DNA of 34,628 bases from Lishizhenia sp965656535 (GTDB lineage: Bacteria > Bacteroidota > Bacteroidia > Flavobacteriales_D > Crocinitomicaceae): positions 1-34,628 of the forward strand of contig CBFHKX010000011.1 of the NCBI GenBank assembly GCA_965656535.1, in the 5' to 3' direction. The notes beneath the pieces were generated by a model, which worked only from the letters and a program-made list of their open reading frames with translations, did no database searches and was not told the origin of the DNA. This document shows positions 7,286 to 14,915 of the stretch, piece after piece. The position numbers and the translations under genes were made by a program. Every line of letters starts with the position of its first letter. The stretch's first letter is position 1.

Positions 7286-7573
7286 AATGTAAAACCAACT
7301 GAGTTTAGCCCATTGTAGTCAAGTTTGGATTTCGATTCTTTCGTTTCTTTTAACCCATTATTTTATTTTAAATGTTAGCCTTGCGTTAGGGATTTTAGCG
7401 TTTGTTTTAAGCTCTTTTTTAACCCAAAGATGAACGCTAAAAAAAAGCGAGTGCGAAAAGCCCGACCAGCCTTTTTTGCTGGTAACGCCCAAAATATGTT
7501 AAGAAAATATACATCTTGTTTGATTTCCAAGAATAACCCTAAATAAAGCTATATCTGTCAACTAAACCCTATC
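7286..7573. other. Intergenic region with structured repeat
   Basis: Apart from the structured element at 7383-7483 no gene is visible. Short frames are all broken by stops. Confidence 0.6.
7383..7483 (+). repeat. GCGTTAGGGAT...AAAGCCCGACC intergenic element
   Basis: The segment begins GCGTTAGGGATTTTAGCG and ends GTGCGAAAAGCCCGACC. I recognise this from memory as the two ends of a very common Bacteroidota intergenic repeat with a variable middle. Inside it TTTTAGCGTT (7393-7402) pairs with AACGCTAAAA (7433-7442) over ten bases. The tail ACCAGC-CTTTTTT-GCTGGT (7465-7483) is a second perfect hairpin. It could be a REP-type element, a terminator or a small structured RNA. Confidence 0.6.
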
Positions 7574-7599
7574 TTGATTTAAAAAATATATTACATTTG
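7574..7599 (+). promoter_or_regulatory. gdhA promoter
   Basis: TACATTTG at 7592-7599 fits the -7 consensus TAnnTTTG exactly, with TTG at 7574-7576 fifteen bases upstream as a -33 candidate. The gdhA ATG follows 23 bases downstream. Confidence 0.55.
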
Positions 7600-7622
7600 T
7601 TTTACTCTTAAATAAAATAAAA

Positions 7623-8978
7623 ATGTCAAATAAATACCAAGCTGAAATTGATGCATTTTTAGACTTAGTGAAAGCTAAGAATGGTCATGAAACAGAATTC
7701 CTTCAAGCGGTTGAAGAAGTTGCTGAGGCGGTTATTCCATTCATGGAAAACCACCCAAAATACAAAGAACATAAAATTCTTGAAAGAATTGTAGAGCCTG
7801 AGCGTACAATTATGTTTAGAGTTCCTTGGATAGATGATAATGGACAACCACAAGTAAACCGTGGGTACAGAGTTGAGTTTAACTCGGCTATCGGACCATA
7901 CAAAGGTGGACTTCGTTTTCACCCTTCTGTAAACTTGTCTATTTTAAAGTTCTTAGGTTTCGAGCAAATCTTTAAAAACTCTTTAACTACTCTTCCTATG
8001 GGAGGTGGTAAAGGTGGTGCTGATTTTAACCCAAAAGGAAAATCAGACAACGAAGTAATGCGTTTTTGCCAATCTTTTATGACTGAGTTATGTCAGCACA
8101 TTGGAGCAAACACAGATGTACCTGCTGGTGACATTGGTGTTGGTGGTAGAGAGATTGGTTACATGTTTGGTCAATACAAAAGAATTAGAAATGAATTCAC
8201 AGGTGTTTTAACTGGAAAAGGTAGAAACTGGGGTGGATCTTTAATTCGTCCGGAGGCTACTGGCTACGGTACGGTTTATTTTGCTTACGAAATGTTGGCA
8301 ACTAAAAATGATTCTTTCAACGGAAAAACAGTTGCGATTTCTGGTTCTGGTAACGTTGCGCAATACGCTTGTGAAAAGGCTACAGAATTAGGAGCTAAAG
8401 TAGTTACAATGTCAGATTCTAAAGGTTTTATTTATGACCCTGCAGGAATTGATGCAGATAAATTGGCGTTTATCATGGAATTGAAAAACGTAAAGCGTGG
8501 TAGAATTTCTGAATATGCAGACAAGTATGATGGTGTAACTTTTCATGAGGGAGAAAGACCTTGGGGAACTAAAGTTGATATTGCTTTACCGTGTGCTACT
8601 CAAAACGAGTTAAACGGAGAAGAAGCTAAAACCTTATTAGCAAATGGATGTATGTGTGTTGCAGAAGGAGCAAACATGCCATCTACACCAGAAGCTATTG
8701 AGGCATTCCATACTGCTAAAATCTTATTTGCACCGGGTAAAGCTTCTAATGCAGGAGGTGTTGCTACATCAGGATTAGAGATGTCTCAAAACTCTTTACG
8801 TTTGAACTGGTCTAGAGAAGAAGTAGATGAAAAATTACGCGGAATTATGGTTTCTATTCACGAAGCGTGTGTAGAATTTGGTACCGACGCTGATGGGAAT
8901 GTTGACTACGTTAAAGGTGCAAACATTGCAGGATTTGTAAAAGTTGCTGATTCAATGATTGACCAAGGGTTAGTTTAA
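7623..8978 (+). CDS. gdhA: NADP-type glutamate dehydrogenase
   Basis: A 451-residue cytosolic enzyme of the hexameric 50-kDa class, close to the usual 445-450 residues. It makes glutamate from 2-oxoglutarate and ammonia with a reduced nicotinamide cofactor. The substrate domain carries GPYKGGLRFHPSV (91-103) and LPMGGGKGGADFNPKG (124-139) with the catalytic lysine near 130. PAGDIGVGGREIGYM follows near 167-181. The dinucleotide domain has the SGSGNVAQYA turn (240-249). The first gene position after a good promoter and a strong terminator directly after it show a single-gene transcript. NADP preference is inferred from family membership and length. Confidence 0.96.
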   Translation: MSNKYQAEIDAFLDLVKAKNGHETEFLQAVEEVAEAVIPFMENHPKYKEHKILERIVEPERTIMFRVPWIDDNGQPQVNRGYRVEFNSAIGPYKGGLRFHPSVNLSILKFLGFEQIFKNSLTTLPMGGGKGGADFNPKGKSDNEVMRFCQSFMTELCQHIGANTDVPAGDIGVGGREIGYMFGQYKRIRNEFTGVLTGKGRNWGGSLIRPEATGYGTVYFAYEMLATKNDSFNGKTVAISGSGNVAQYACEKATELGAKVVTMSDSKGFIYDPAGIDADKLAFIMELKNVKRGRISEYADKYDGVTFHEGERPWGTKVDIALPCATQNELNGEEAKTLLANGCMCVAEGANMPSTPEAIEAFHTAKILFAPGKASNAGGVATSGLEMSQNSLRLNWSREEVDEKLRGIMVSIHEACVEFGTDADGNVDYVKGANIAGFVKVADSMIDQGLV

Positions 8979-8994
8979 CGGAACAATACGATAC

Positions 8995-9029
8995 AAAAAG
9001 AGGAACTTTAATCAGTTCCTCTTTTTTTT
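8995..9029 (+). terminator. Rho-independent terminator of gdhA
   Basis: AGAGGAACT (8999-9007) and AGTTCCTCT (9014-9022) form a nine-pair stem with a six-base loop. A run of eight T follows. The A run before the stem gives it partial two-way character for the convergent gene at 9058. Confidence 0.9.
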
Positions 9030-9057
9030 GTTCAAACGTTTACTTATTTCTTAAGTT

Positions 9058-9363
9058 CTATTCATCTTCATCAGAAAAATCATCGTGTTTTTCTTCGTAT
9101 TCTTCCTTAACGTCATCGTACAAGTTACCCTCTTCATCGTAATCGTCATCTTCATCAATAATACTTATTGCTTTGGTTTTTGACATTCTTACTAAATAAT
9201 AAACATCTTCTGTTTCAAAAGGTAAACCCAATTTCTCTTCACCATCTTTATTGGTAAACTCTACTAAATGCTGAACAAAACCGTTAGGGTATAACAATTT
9301 TATTTGTTCTAATACTGAAGGATCAATACTATCGTAATCCTTTACTATTCTTGGCTTACTCAT
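9058..9363 (-). CDS. Small acidic hypothetical protein
   Basis: A 101-residue cytosolic protein. The first 70 residues look folded (IDPSVLEQIKLLYPNGFVQHLVEFTN, then EKLGLPFETEDVYYLVRMSK). The last 35 are almost entirely Asp and Glu, ending in a run rich in DDDYDEEGN and SDEDE. Similar proteins with an acidic tail are common and unassigned in Flavobacteriales. I know of no proven function; a label of DNA primase sometimes attached to such proteins is not supported here. The acidic tail might bind cations or mimic nucleic acid, but that is speculation. It converges on gdhA across the shared terminator. Confidence 0.8.
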   Translation of the reverse strand: MSKPRIVKDYDSIDPSVLEQIKLLYPNGFVQHLVEFTNKDGEEKLGLPFETEDVYYLVRMSKTKAISIIDEDDDYDEEGNLYDDVKEEYEEKHDDFSDEDE

Positions 9364-9682
9364 ACTCTATTTATTAATTACAATGTAAATAAAAGTAAAA
9401 AAATGTTTCAATTGTATACTTTAAAAAAATAATTCTAAAAAAAAGGAGAAAATGATTTATTCATCTTTTATTCCGTTAAAAAAATGGCGGTAGTCCACTC
9501 AATAGAGCAGAAAACAACAAAGACCTCAATATAATCACATCATGTGAATTTAATGTAGTTAGAAATCAATTTTTTAGCCTTAAATACTTACCAAAACTTA
9601 ACCGCAGTGTTAAGCTAAATTTATGAAAATCATTAAACTATTAAGTCTTACAAAAGCTAAATTATAATCCAATTCTACACCA
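9364..9682. other. AT-rich gap with small palindromes
   Basis: No gene seen. It holds TCACAT-C-ATGTGA at 9535-9547 and a CTTAAC-CGCAGT-GTTAAG hairpin at 9597-9614. Either could be an operator, and neither is tied to a known regulator. Confidence 0.5.
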
Positions 9683-9690
9683 TAAATTTG
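9683..9690 (+). promoter_or_regulatory. -7 box (TAAATTTG)
   Basis: TAAATTTG matches TAnnTTTG and lies 12 bases before the ATG at 9703. It covers the TTG at 9688, which would otherwise be an in-frame start. The position favours the ATG and a very short leader. Confidence 0.5.
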
Positions 9691-9702
9691 CAGAAAAAAA
9701 CG

Positions 9703-10050
9703 ATGAAAAATTTAGTAGCAGTAATTGGATTAGTAATTAGCATACATGCTTTTTCTACACCATTTGATAGTGGTATCATACGCATTACCACTACAGAGCA
9801 AGCAGATTTAATGCAATTTCAATTAAAAATGATTGACGCCGAAAACATATTGGTTCATGTTTCTGGAATTGAAGATGAGTTTGGTACGTTAAGCCTTATA
9901 AATTCGAAAGGAGAGTCTATTTTCTTTGAGTTTATTAATAATAAACAGGATAATTATTATCTGAACTTAGCTAATTTAACTAAAGGCACATACTACGTAA
10001 AACTTAATGCGAACAACGAAATTAGGATGAAGACTTTAGTTGTTGAATAA
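9703..10050 (+). CDS. Small secreted beta-strand protein
   Basis: A 115-residue exported protein when started at ATG 9703 (an in-frame TTG at 9688 lies inside a promoter box). A signal peptide of about 20 residues (MKNLVAVIGLVISIHAFS) is followed by a beta-rich domain: LMQFQLKMID, ENILVHVSGIEDEFGTLSL, ESIFFEFI, YYLNLANLTKGTYYVKL and MKTLVVE. The pattern of strands and the final L-T-K-G-T-Y-Y-V-K-L resemble the small beta-sandwich that forms the T9SS type A sorting domain, but here it is nearly the whole protein and has no YPNP start. I cannot say if it is exported further than the periplasm. It is convergent with the haemoglobin gene four bases away. Confidence 0.7.
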   Translation: MKNLVAVIGLVISIHAFSTPFDSGIIRITTTEQADLMQFQLKMIDAENILVHVSGIEDEFGTLSLINSKGESIFFEFINNKQDNYYLNLANLTKGTYYVKLNANNEIRMKTLVVE

Positions 10051-10054
10051 GCAT

Positions 10055-10414
10055 TTAAGAATTAACCATGTGCTGAGCAATTTTAGGAAAACTATCGTAC
10101 AGTGCTTTAGACAAATTTTCTCCCAGCTCTAAACTATCAATTGCATGCTTCATGCAAGCTAACCAAGCATCTTTACCTTCACTAGTAATTCTATGTGGAA
10201 TATGGCGCATTCTCATTCTTGGGTGTCCATATTTTTCTATATAATACTGTGGCCCTCCTAAAAACTGGCATAAAAAACGAAACTGTTTATCTTTTATAAT
10301 TTCTATATCATTTTGAAAGAGATGATTTATCTTTTCATCTTGTAATACACGATCATAGAATCGTTTTACTAACTCTTTGATTGTTGGTTCTCCTAAAATT
10401 TCATAAAGGGTCAT
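10055..10414 (-). CDS. Group II truncated haemoglobin
   Basis: A 119-residue globin of the 2-on-2 type. Key positions are visible: Tyr20 in the B helix (RFYDRV), FLGGPQYYIEKYGHP (51-65), the RMRMRH stretch with proximal His71, and KDAWLACMKHA with the G8 tryptophan at 84. These match group II members such as the Bacillus trHb. Such proteins bind O2 and NO and are linked to oxidative or nitrosative stress, with detoxification as the common proposal. The gene follows pabB with six bases between stop and start, so the two are almost certainly on one transcript. This pairing has no obvious metabolic reason. Confidence 0.92.
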   Translation of the reverse strand: MTLYEILGEPTIKELVKRFYDRVLQDEKINHLFQNDIEIIKDKQFRFLCQFLGGPQYYIEKYGHPRMRMRHIPHRITSEGKDAWLACMKHAIDSLELGENLSKALYDSFPKIAQHMVNS

Positions 10415-10420
10415 AATCTC

Positions 10421-11647
10421 TTATTTCATTTCTTGTTGGCCATTAAAAGCCGTTAATATTGCTCCAATTTTTGTTGTACACTCTTCGTATTCTTTTTCTG
10501 GGTCAGAATGTATCGTAATCGCTCCACCAACAGGGCAAGAAATATACTTTTCAGTTGCATTGTAAAGGATACTTCTAATTACAACATTCATATCAAAATC
10601 TCCATTAGGTTTTATATATCCTATTGAACCGGAAAACACACCTCTTTTAAAATCTTCGTACTGCTCTATTAATTTCATCGCACTATGCTTCGGGGCTCCT
10701 GTCATACTTCCCATAGGAAATAGAGCTTTTAAGAGGTCTGTAAAATTAGTACCTTTTCTTTGTTCTGCAGTAATTGTAGAAATCATCTGATGTACAGTTT
10801 CGAAACTATAAATACCAAAAAGCTCATTTACCGTAACACTTCCTTTACTTGCAACTTTAGACAAATCATTTCTTACCAAATCAACAATCATAACATTTTC
10901 TGCGCGTTCTTTTGGGTCGGCTAATAATTCTTTTTTAATCTTCTCATCGTTCAAGGCATCTATCCCGCGCTTTGCTGTTCCTTTTATAGGTTGTGAAATT
11001 AAGGTTTGCTGCTTTTTTTGTAAAAAACGTTCTGGACTACCACAAAGAATATACTTATCCTCGAACGACACAAATGACGAAAAAGGTCCTTTCGTTACAG
11101 CATTCATTCTAAAATAAGCTGTAATTGGATCTTCTAAGGTTATGTTCTCTTGATAAAATTCTTGACAGTACGTTACTTCATAAATATCTCCTTTTTGTAT
11201 GTGATTTTTTAATTGCTTAACCGTTTCTAAATAATCGATTTTAGGAGTTCTTGGTTTAAATTCAATTTTTTGTTGCGTATCAAAACGGTGATTATTTTTG
11301 GCTAAAAAATCGGAAATAAACTTTTCTGCATCTTTATGCTTCTGGCCTTGTAGAAAAGTAAACGAATCATTTTTTATACGCACTACATATTTCGGAGAAA
11401 AGAGAAATAAATCTGGCATTTTACAGCCATCAAAATTACTTGAAGATAAATTTTCTACTTGGTTTTTAATGTCGTACCCAACATAACAAAAGGTATATTG
11501 ATTCTGATGCTTGTCTATAAAAGATTGAATATCAGATAAACCACTTGCTTTAGAGGAAACAAGATAATCGTCTCCGCCAAAACCAAGAATAGATGAACCG
11601 TCATTACTGTTCAAATACACTAAAGGTAATTCTTTCATAGCATCCAT
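10421..11647 (-). CDS. pabB: Aminodeoxychorismate synthase component I (PabB)
   Basis: A 408-residue chorismate-binding enzyme (the start could also be the ATG at 11638, three codons in). It converts chorismate with amide-derived ammonia to 4-amino-4-deoxychorismate for p-aminobenzoate and folate. QPIKGTAKRG (219-228) contains Lys222. This lysine is typical of PabB, where TrpE has PIAGT, and supports PabB over anthranilate synthase. DLVRNDLSKVA (256-266) and the metal/substrate-binding MGSMTGAPKHSA (312-323) also fit. A glutamine amidotransferase partner is not in the window. The truncated-haemoglobin gene follows directly. It is divergent from the acyltransferase at 11724. Confidence 0.9.
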   Translation of the reverse strand: MDAMKELPLVYLNSNDGSSILGFGGDDYLVSSKASGLSDIQSFIDKHQNQYTFCYVGYDIKNQVENLSSSNFDGCKMPDLFLFSPKYVVRIKNDSFTFLQGQKHKDAEKFISDFLAKNNHRFDTQQKIEFKPRTPKIDYLETVKQLKNHIQKGDIYEVTYCQEFYQENITLEDPITAYFRMNAVTKGPFSSFVSFEDKYILCGSPERFLQKKQQTLISQPIKGTAKRGIDALNDEKIKKELLADPKERAENVMIVDLVRNDLSKVASKGSVTVNELFGIYSFETVHQMISTITAEQRKGTNFTDLLKALFPMGSMTGAPKHSAMKLIEQYEDFKRGVFSGSIGYIKPNGDFDMNVVIRSILYNATEKYISCPVGGAITIHSDPEKEYEECTTKIGAILTAFNGQQEMK

Positions 11648-11723
11648 TTTTAAGGTGTCGAAATTGTAATTCTAAGCTTAATGTAAAGGTAAATAAACTA
11701 TCTTCAACCCATAAACGAAATCC

Positions 11724-13046
11724 ATGCTTTATAAACTATTAAAATTTTTAGTAGGACTAGGAATTAAACTTTATTACAAAGAAATAAAGGTAAACGGTAA
11801 ATCAAACTTAAAAACCGACAAACCACTCATTATTATTGCAAACCATCCTAACACACTGATGGACGCATGGGTAATTGGTATGCTCTGCAATCAGCCTATC
11901 TACTTCATGGCGAAAGCAACTTTATTTAATTCTAATTTAAAATTAAAAGTACTTAAGAGTTTGAATATGATTCCGATCAATAGAGCTGGAGAATCAAAAA
12001 TAAAAGGAGTAAACAATACAACTTCTTTTATAGAATGTTTTAAAATTCTAGAACAAAACAAGACTTTGGTTATTTTCCCAGAAGGCACAAGCTACCAAGA
12101 AAGGGTTTTGAGAAAACTGAAATCAGGAACAGCCAGAATTGCGCTAGAAGCAGAGCTTAGGAACAAAGGAAACTTAGATCTTCAAATAATTGCGCTTGGT
12201 TTAAATTATTCTCAACCTGAAAAATTTAGGTCGAACATTCTCGTAAATATAGATGCCCCACAATCCATTGTAGAATATCTAGATGATTATGAAAAAGATA
12301 AAATTCAAACATCAAGAAAACTAACACAACAGTTTAGAATTAGGCTGGAAAAGGTGTTGGTAACCACAGAAGACAAAAAAGAAGATGAACTTGCCGAAGA
12401 TTTATATCACTTACTTAAATCTAAATATGTGATCAACAGATCTCGCGGTGCAGAAGCAGACCATGAGTTAATGCAAAATATATCTGAAAGTTTAACTGAA
12501 ATTAAAGTAACTGAACCTTGGTTAATTCACGAATTACAAGAAAAGATAGGTGCAATTAACTGGAAGCTGCAAAAGTTAGATATCAAAACAGATTTTCTTG
12601 ACCGAAGGTTTAAGAGCACAATGTTTATAAGACAAGTGTTCTTAGCATTCTTGTTTATTCTCGTAGCTCTACCACTTTATATTTATGGCTTAATCCATAA
12701 CTTATTTCAGTATAAGTTTACAGACTGGTTAGTTCAAAAAATCACTAAAGAGGTAGAATACTTCGCTCCAATTTCTATTTTTATTAGTTTATTTCTATAT
12801 CCTGTTATCTACTCTTCTTTCTTATTTATAGGTAGTTCTTACTTCAATCTTTCTTGGTTTATCTTGCCATTCTATTTCATTTCTATGCCGTTAAGCGGAC
12901 TATTCTCTTATTGGTTTAATAAATACCTTAAACATATTGGATATAAATGGCGCTATATGCTTTTAATGATAGACAATAAAAAGGTAATAGAGGAGCTTAA
13001 ATATGATAAGCTTAAAGTAAAAAGAATGTTATTTAACGAAGACTGA
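11724..13046 (+). CDS. PlsC-type acyltransferase with C-terminal membrane region
   Basis: A 440-residue membrane enzyme. The acyltransferase motifs are clear: NHPNTLMD (40-47, the H-x4-D catalytic pair), INRAGE with a basic residue in motif II (85-90), and FPEGTS (118-123). The family acylates glycerol-3-phosphate or lysophosphatidic acid in phospholipid synthesis. Relatives are often about 240 residues. This one carries a further 200 residues, first a helical, charged stretch to about 290, then three or four hydrophobic helices (about 308-330, 346-368, 374-398). Similar long forms are common in Bacteroidota. The acceptor is not known. hemH follows after 85 bases but has its own promoter. Confidence 0.8.
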   Translation: MLYKLLKFLVGLGIKLYYKEIKVNGKSNLKTDKPLIIIANHPNTLMDAWVIGMLCNQPIYFMAKATLFNSNLKLKVLKSLNMIPINRAGESKIKGVNNTTSFIECFKILEQNKTLVIFPEGTSYQERVLRKLKSGTARIALEAELRNKGNLDLQIIALGLNYSQPEKFRSNILVNIDAPQSIVEYLDDYEKDKIQTSRKLTQQFRIRLEKVLVTTEDKKEDELAEDLYHLLKSKYVINRSRGAEADHELMQNISESLTEIKVTEPWLIHELQEKIGAINWKLQKLDIKTDFLDRRFKSTMFIRQVFLAFLFILVALPLYIYGLIHNLFQYKFTDWLVQKITKEVEYFAPISIFISLFLYPVIYSSFLFIGSSYFNLSWFILPFYFISMPLSGLFSYWFNKYLKHIGYKWRYMLLMIDNKKVIEELKYDKLKVKRMLFNED

Positions 13047-13104
13047 TTTTGGTCAATAACCCAACAACTTTTCAGATTCTAAGACTATCTTCTCAAAAAC
13101 AAAT

Positions 13105-13112
13105 TATCTTTG
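13105..13112 (+). promoter_or_regulatory. hemH -7 box (TATCTTTG)
   Basis: TATCTTTG matches TAnnTTTG exactly and lies 19 bases before the hemH ATG. The -33 element is poor. Confidence 0.5.
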
Positions 13113-13131
13113 AAAACGTTAAAGAAATAGT

Positions 13132-14154
13132 ATGAAGAAAACGGGTGTATTGATGATTCAGTTAGGAACTCCTGATAGTCCTAAAAATAAAGATGTTAGA
13201 CGTTATTTAAGTGAATTCTTAAACGATCCTAGGGTAATTGATTTACCTTGGTTAGGCAGAAAAATTCTTGTAAATGGAATCATTGTCCCTTTTCGTACGG
13301 GAAAATCATCAAAAATCTACAAAGAGCTTTGGGAGCACGGTAATGGAGTTTCTCCGTTAGTTACGCACACCGTAAATAGTGTAAAAAAAACACAAGAACG
13401 ATTTGGAGAAGCTGACAATGTAACAATTCACATGGCCATGCGTTACCAAAACCCTAGCATGGACAAAGTGTTAGATGAAATGAGGCAACTTAATTACGAT
13501 AAGATTATTATTCTTCCTCTCTTCCCTCAGTATGCCAGTGCGTCTACGGGCTCTGCCATTGAAAAAGCAATGAATATCATTAGAAAATGGTGGGTACTTC
13601 CAGAAATTCAAATTATTAACCAGTTCTACGAAAACGAAGGATATATTGACTCAATTGTTGAAAGAGCAAAAGACTTTGACTTAAAAGAGTATGATAAAAT
13701 TCTCTTCTCTTATCATGGTTTACCCAACCGACATGTAGATAAGGTTTATGATGATGGCCTGTGCGAAGATCAGCCTTGTGAATTAGAAATTAACGAAAAA
13801 AATAAGTTATGCTACAAAGCTACGTGCTTTGCAACAACACGATTAATTGCTGAAAAATTAGGCTTAACTGAAAAAGACTACACAGTTGGTTTTCAATCTA
13901 GATTAGACAAAAAATGGTTAGAGCCGTTTTCAGATAAGGTTATAGAAGAGTGGGCAAAAGAAGGTGCAAAAAAGGTATTGGCGTTTAGTCCGGCATTCGT
14001 AGCAGACTGTCTCGAAACAATCATAGAAATTGGAGATGAATACCATGAAGATTTTCAAAAAGATGGAGGAGAATGTGTACACCTTGTACCTAGCTCTAAT
14101 GATCATCCGAGATTTATTGATTGTTTAGAAGATTTGATACGACAACGCCTGTAG
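13132..14154 (+). CDS. hemH: Ferrochelatase
   Basis: A 340-residue enzyme of the usual length that inserts ferrous iron into the porphyrin ring, the last or near-last step of haem synthesis. The catalytic histidine lies in FSYHGLP (His195) and the proton-handling glutamate in ADCLETIIEIG (Glu295). MIQLGTPDSP opens the protein and GNGVSPL (70-76) fits the porphyrin-binding loop region. Four cysteines (211, 216, 227, 232) lie in a 22-residue insert after the catalytic histidine. Similar cysteines occur in other Bacteroidota homologues. A metal-binding role is possible but not shown. Haem supply fits the c-type haem proteins and globin encoded nearby. Confidence 0.95.
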   Translation: MKKTGVLMIQLGTPDSPKNKDVRRYLSEFLNDPRVIDLPWLGRKILVNGIIVPFRTGKSSKIYKELWEHGNGVSPLVTHTVNSVKKTQERFGEADNVTIHMAMRYQNPSMDKVLDEMRQLNYDKIIILPLFPQYASASTGSAIEKAMNIIRKWWVLPEIQIINQFYENEGYIDSIVERAKDFDLKEYDKILFSYHGLPNRHVDKVYDDGLCEDQPCELEINEKNKLCYKATCFATTRLIAEKLGLTEKDYTVGFQSRLDKKWLEPFSDKVIEEWAKEGAKKVLAFSPAFVADCLETIIEIGDEYHEDFQKDGGECVHLVPSSNDHPRFIDCLEDLIRQRL

Positions 14155-14256
14155 TATACGTTTTGTTGTTGATGTATACAGCATAATTACGTGATATTTT
14201 TCATGTAATACTTTTCTAATTAATTAAATTTAATAAATAGATGATTGATATTTTAT

Positions 14257-14826
14257 TTAGCCATCTAGAGTGCTCCTTTTTTCCCTAAAAGTCAATGGAT
14301 TTAGTGTTGTAACCGTTAAAATATGAACTTCTAAAAAAGCTAATCTTTTAAAGAAAACAGTAATCCCGTGTTCATCAACACCATACTCTTCTTCAAAACT
14401 ATCTGGAAATTCAACTGTCCATTTCACGACGAATTCCTCAAAAAGAATTTGACATATTTTAGAGGTTCTATAGATTTCTAGGATTCCATTTTTAGTTTCT
14501 CTAAAAACAAATTCTCCTATTTCAAAATAAATGTTTCCGTTTAGCACTCTTTTTTTTAAGGCAGACTTTGGATCAAAGCCATGTTTTAACAAATGGTTTC
14601 TATGTACGTGTACCTTCTTAAGGTTTGTTCTAAATAAGCCTAATAAGATTACATAGTTCCTGACTATCATTTTATTAGAAGCAATGTCGTTTCTTATCTT
14701 CTGAGTTAATGCACGAGCCAAGCGATGATGTTCATTCTTGCATTCATCTGAGCAGTACTCTTTATCTTTTCTACCATGCAATTGAGCAAAGCATGTTACG
14801 CAGGTTTGTGTTTTTCTTGCTTTCAT
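14257..14826 (-). CDS. Zinc-ribbon-like hypothetical protein
   Basis: A 189-residue cytosolic protein. The N-terminus has two cysteine pairs, CVTC (9-12) and CSDEC (25-29), in a short zinc-knuckle arrangement followed by a basic, histidine-rich helix (NEHHRLARALTQKIRND). The middle contains KKVHVHRNHLLKHGFDP, which resembles the K-x-K-x-x-R-x-x-L-L-x-x-G-F-x segment of small Bacteroidota zinc-ribbon proteins. The C-terminal 70 residues are a mixed beta region with an acidic patch (DSFEEEYGVDE). DNA or RNA binding is plausible but unproven. It lies downstream of the cytochrome operon, past a terminator, and is probably a separate unit. Confidence 0.75.
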   Translation of the reverse strand: MKARKTQTCVTCFAQLHGRKDKEYCSDECKNEHHRLARALTQKIRNDIASNKMIVRNYVILLGLFRTNLKKVHVHRNHLLKHGFDPKSALKKRVLNGNIYFEIGEFVFRETKNGILEIYRTSKICQILFEEFVVKWTVEFPDSFEEEYGVDEHGITVFFKRLAFLEVHILTVTTLNPLTFREKRSTLDG

Positions 14827-14861
14827 AGCAAAGGTTTAGTTGTTTTGCTATTAAAGATAAT

Positions 14862-14891
14862 AAAAAAAGTCGTAAAAGTTAATTTACGACT
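14862..14891 (-). terminator. Rho-independent terminator of the cytochrome operon
   Basis: On the minus strand AGTCGTAAA and TTTACGACT form a nine-pair stem with a six-base loop, followed by seven T. It lies 24 bases after the last gene of the cytochrome unit. Confidence 0.85.
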
Positions 14892-14915
14892 CCTTACAAT
14901 TTACTGCGTAAAACT

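Noticed and set aside
7665..7922. Antisense frames in the first part of gdhA
   Set aside because: Shadow of a certain gene; no start context or family match.
9688..9702. TTG start adding five residues to the small secreted protein
   Set aside because: The TTG is inside a TAAATTTG promoter box. The ATG at 9703 gives a standard signal peptide.
10421..11647. Anthranilate synthase component I (TrpE)
   Set aside because: The PIKGT lysine is typical of PabB and no trp genes are adjacent.
14155..14190. GTATAC pair after hemH as terminator
   Set aside because: Each half is itself a six-base palindrome, the loop is long and there is no T run.
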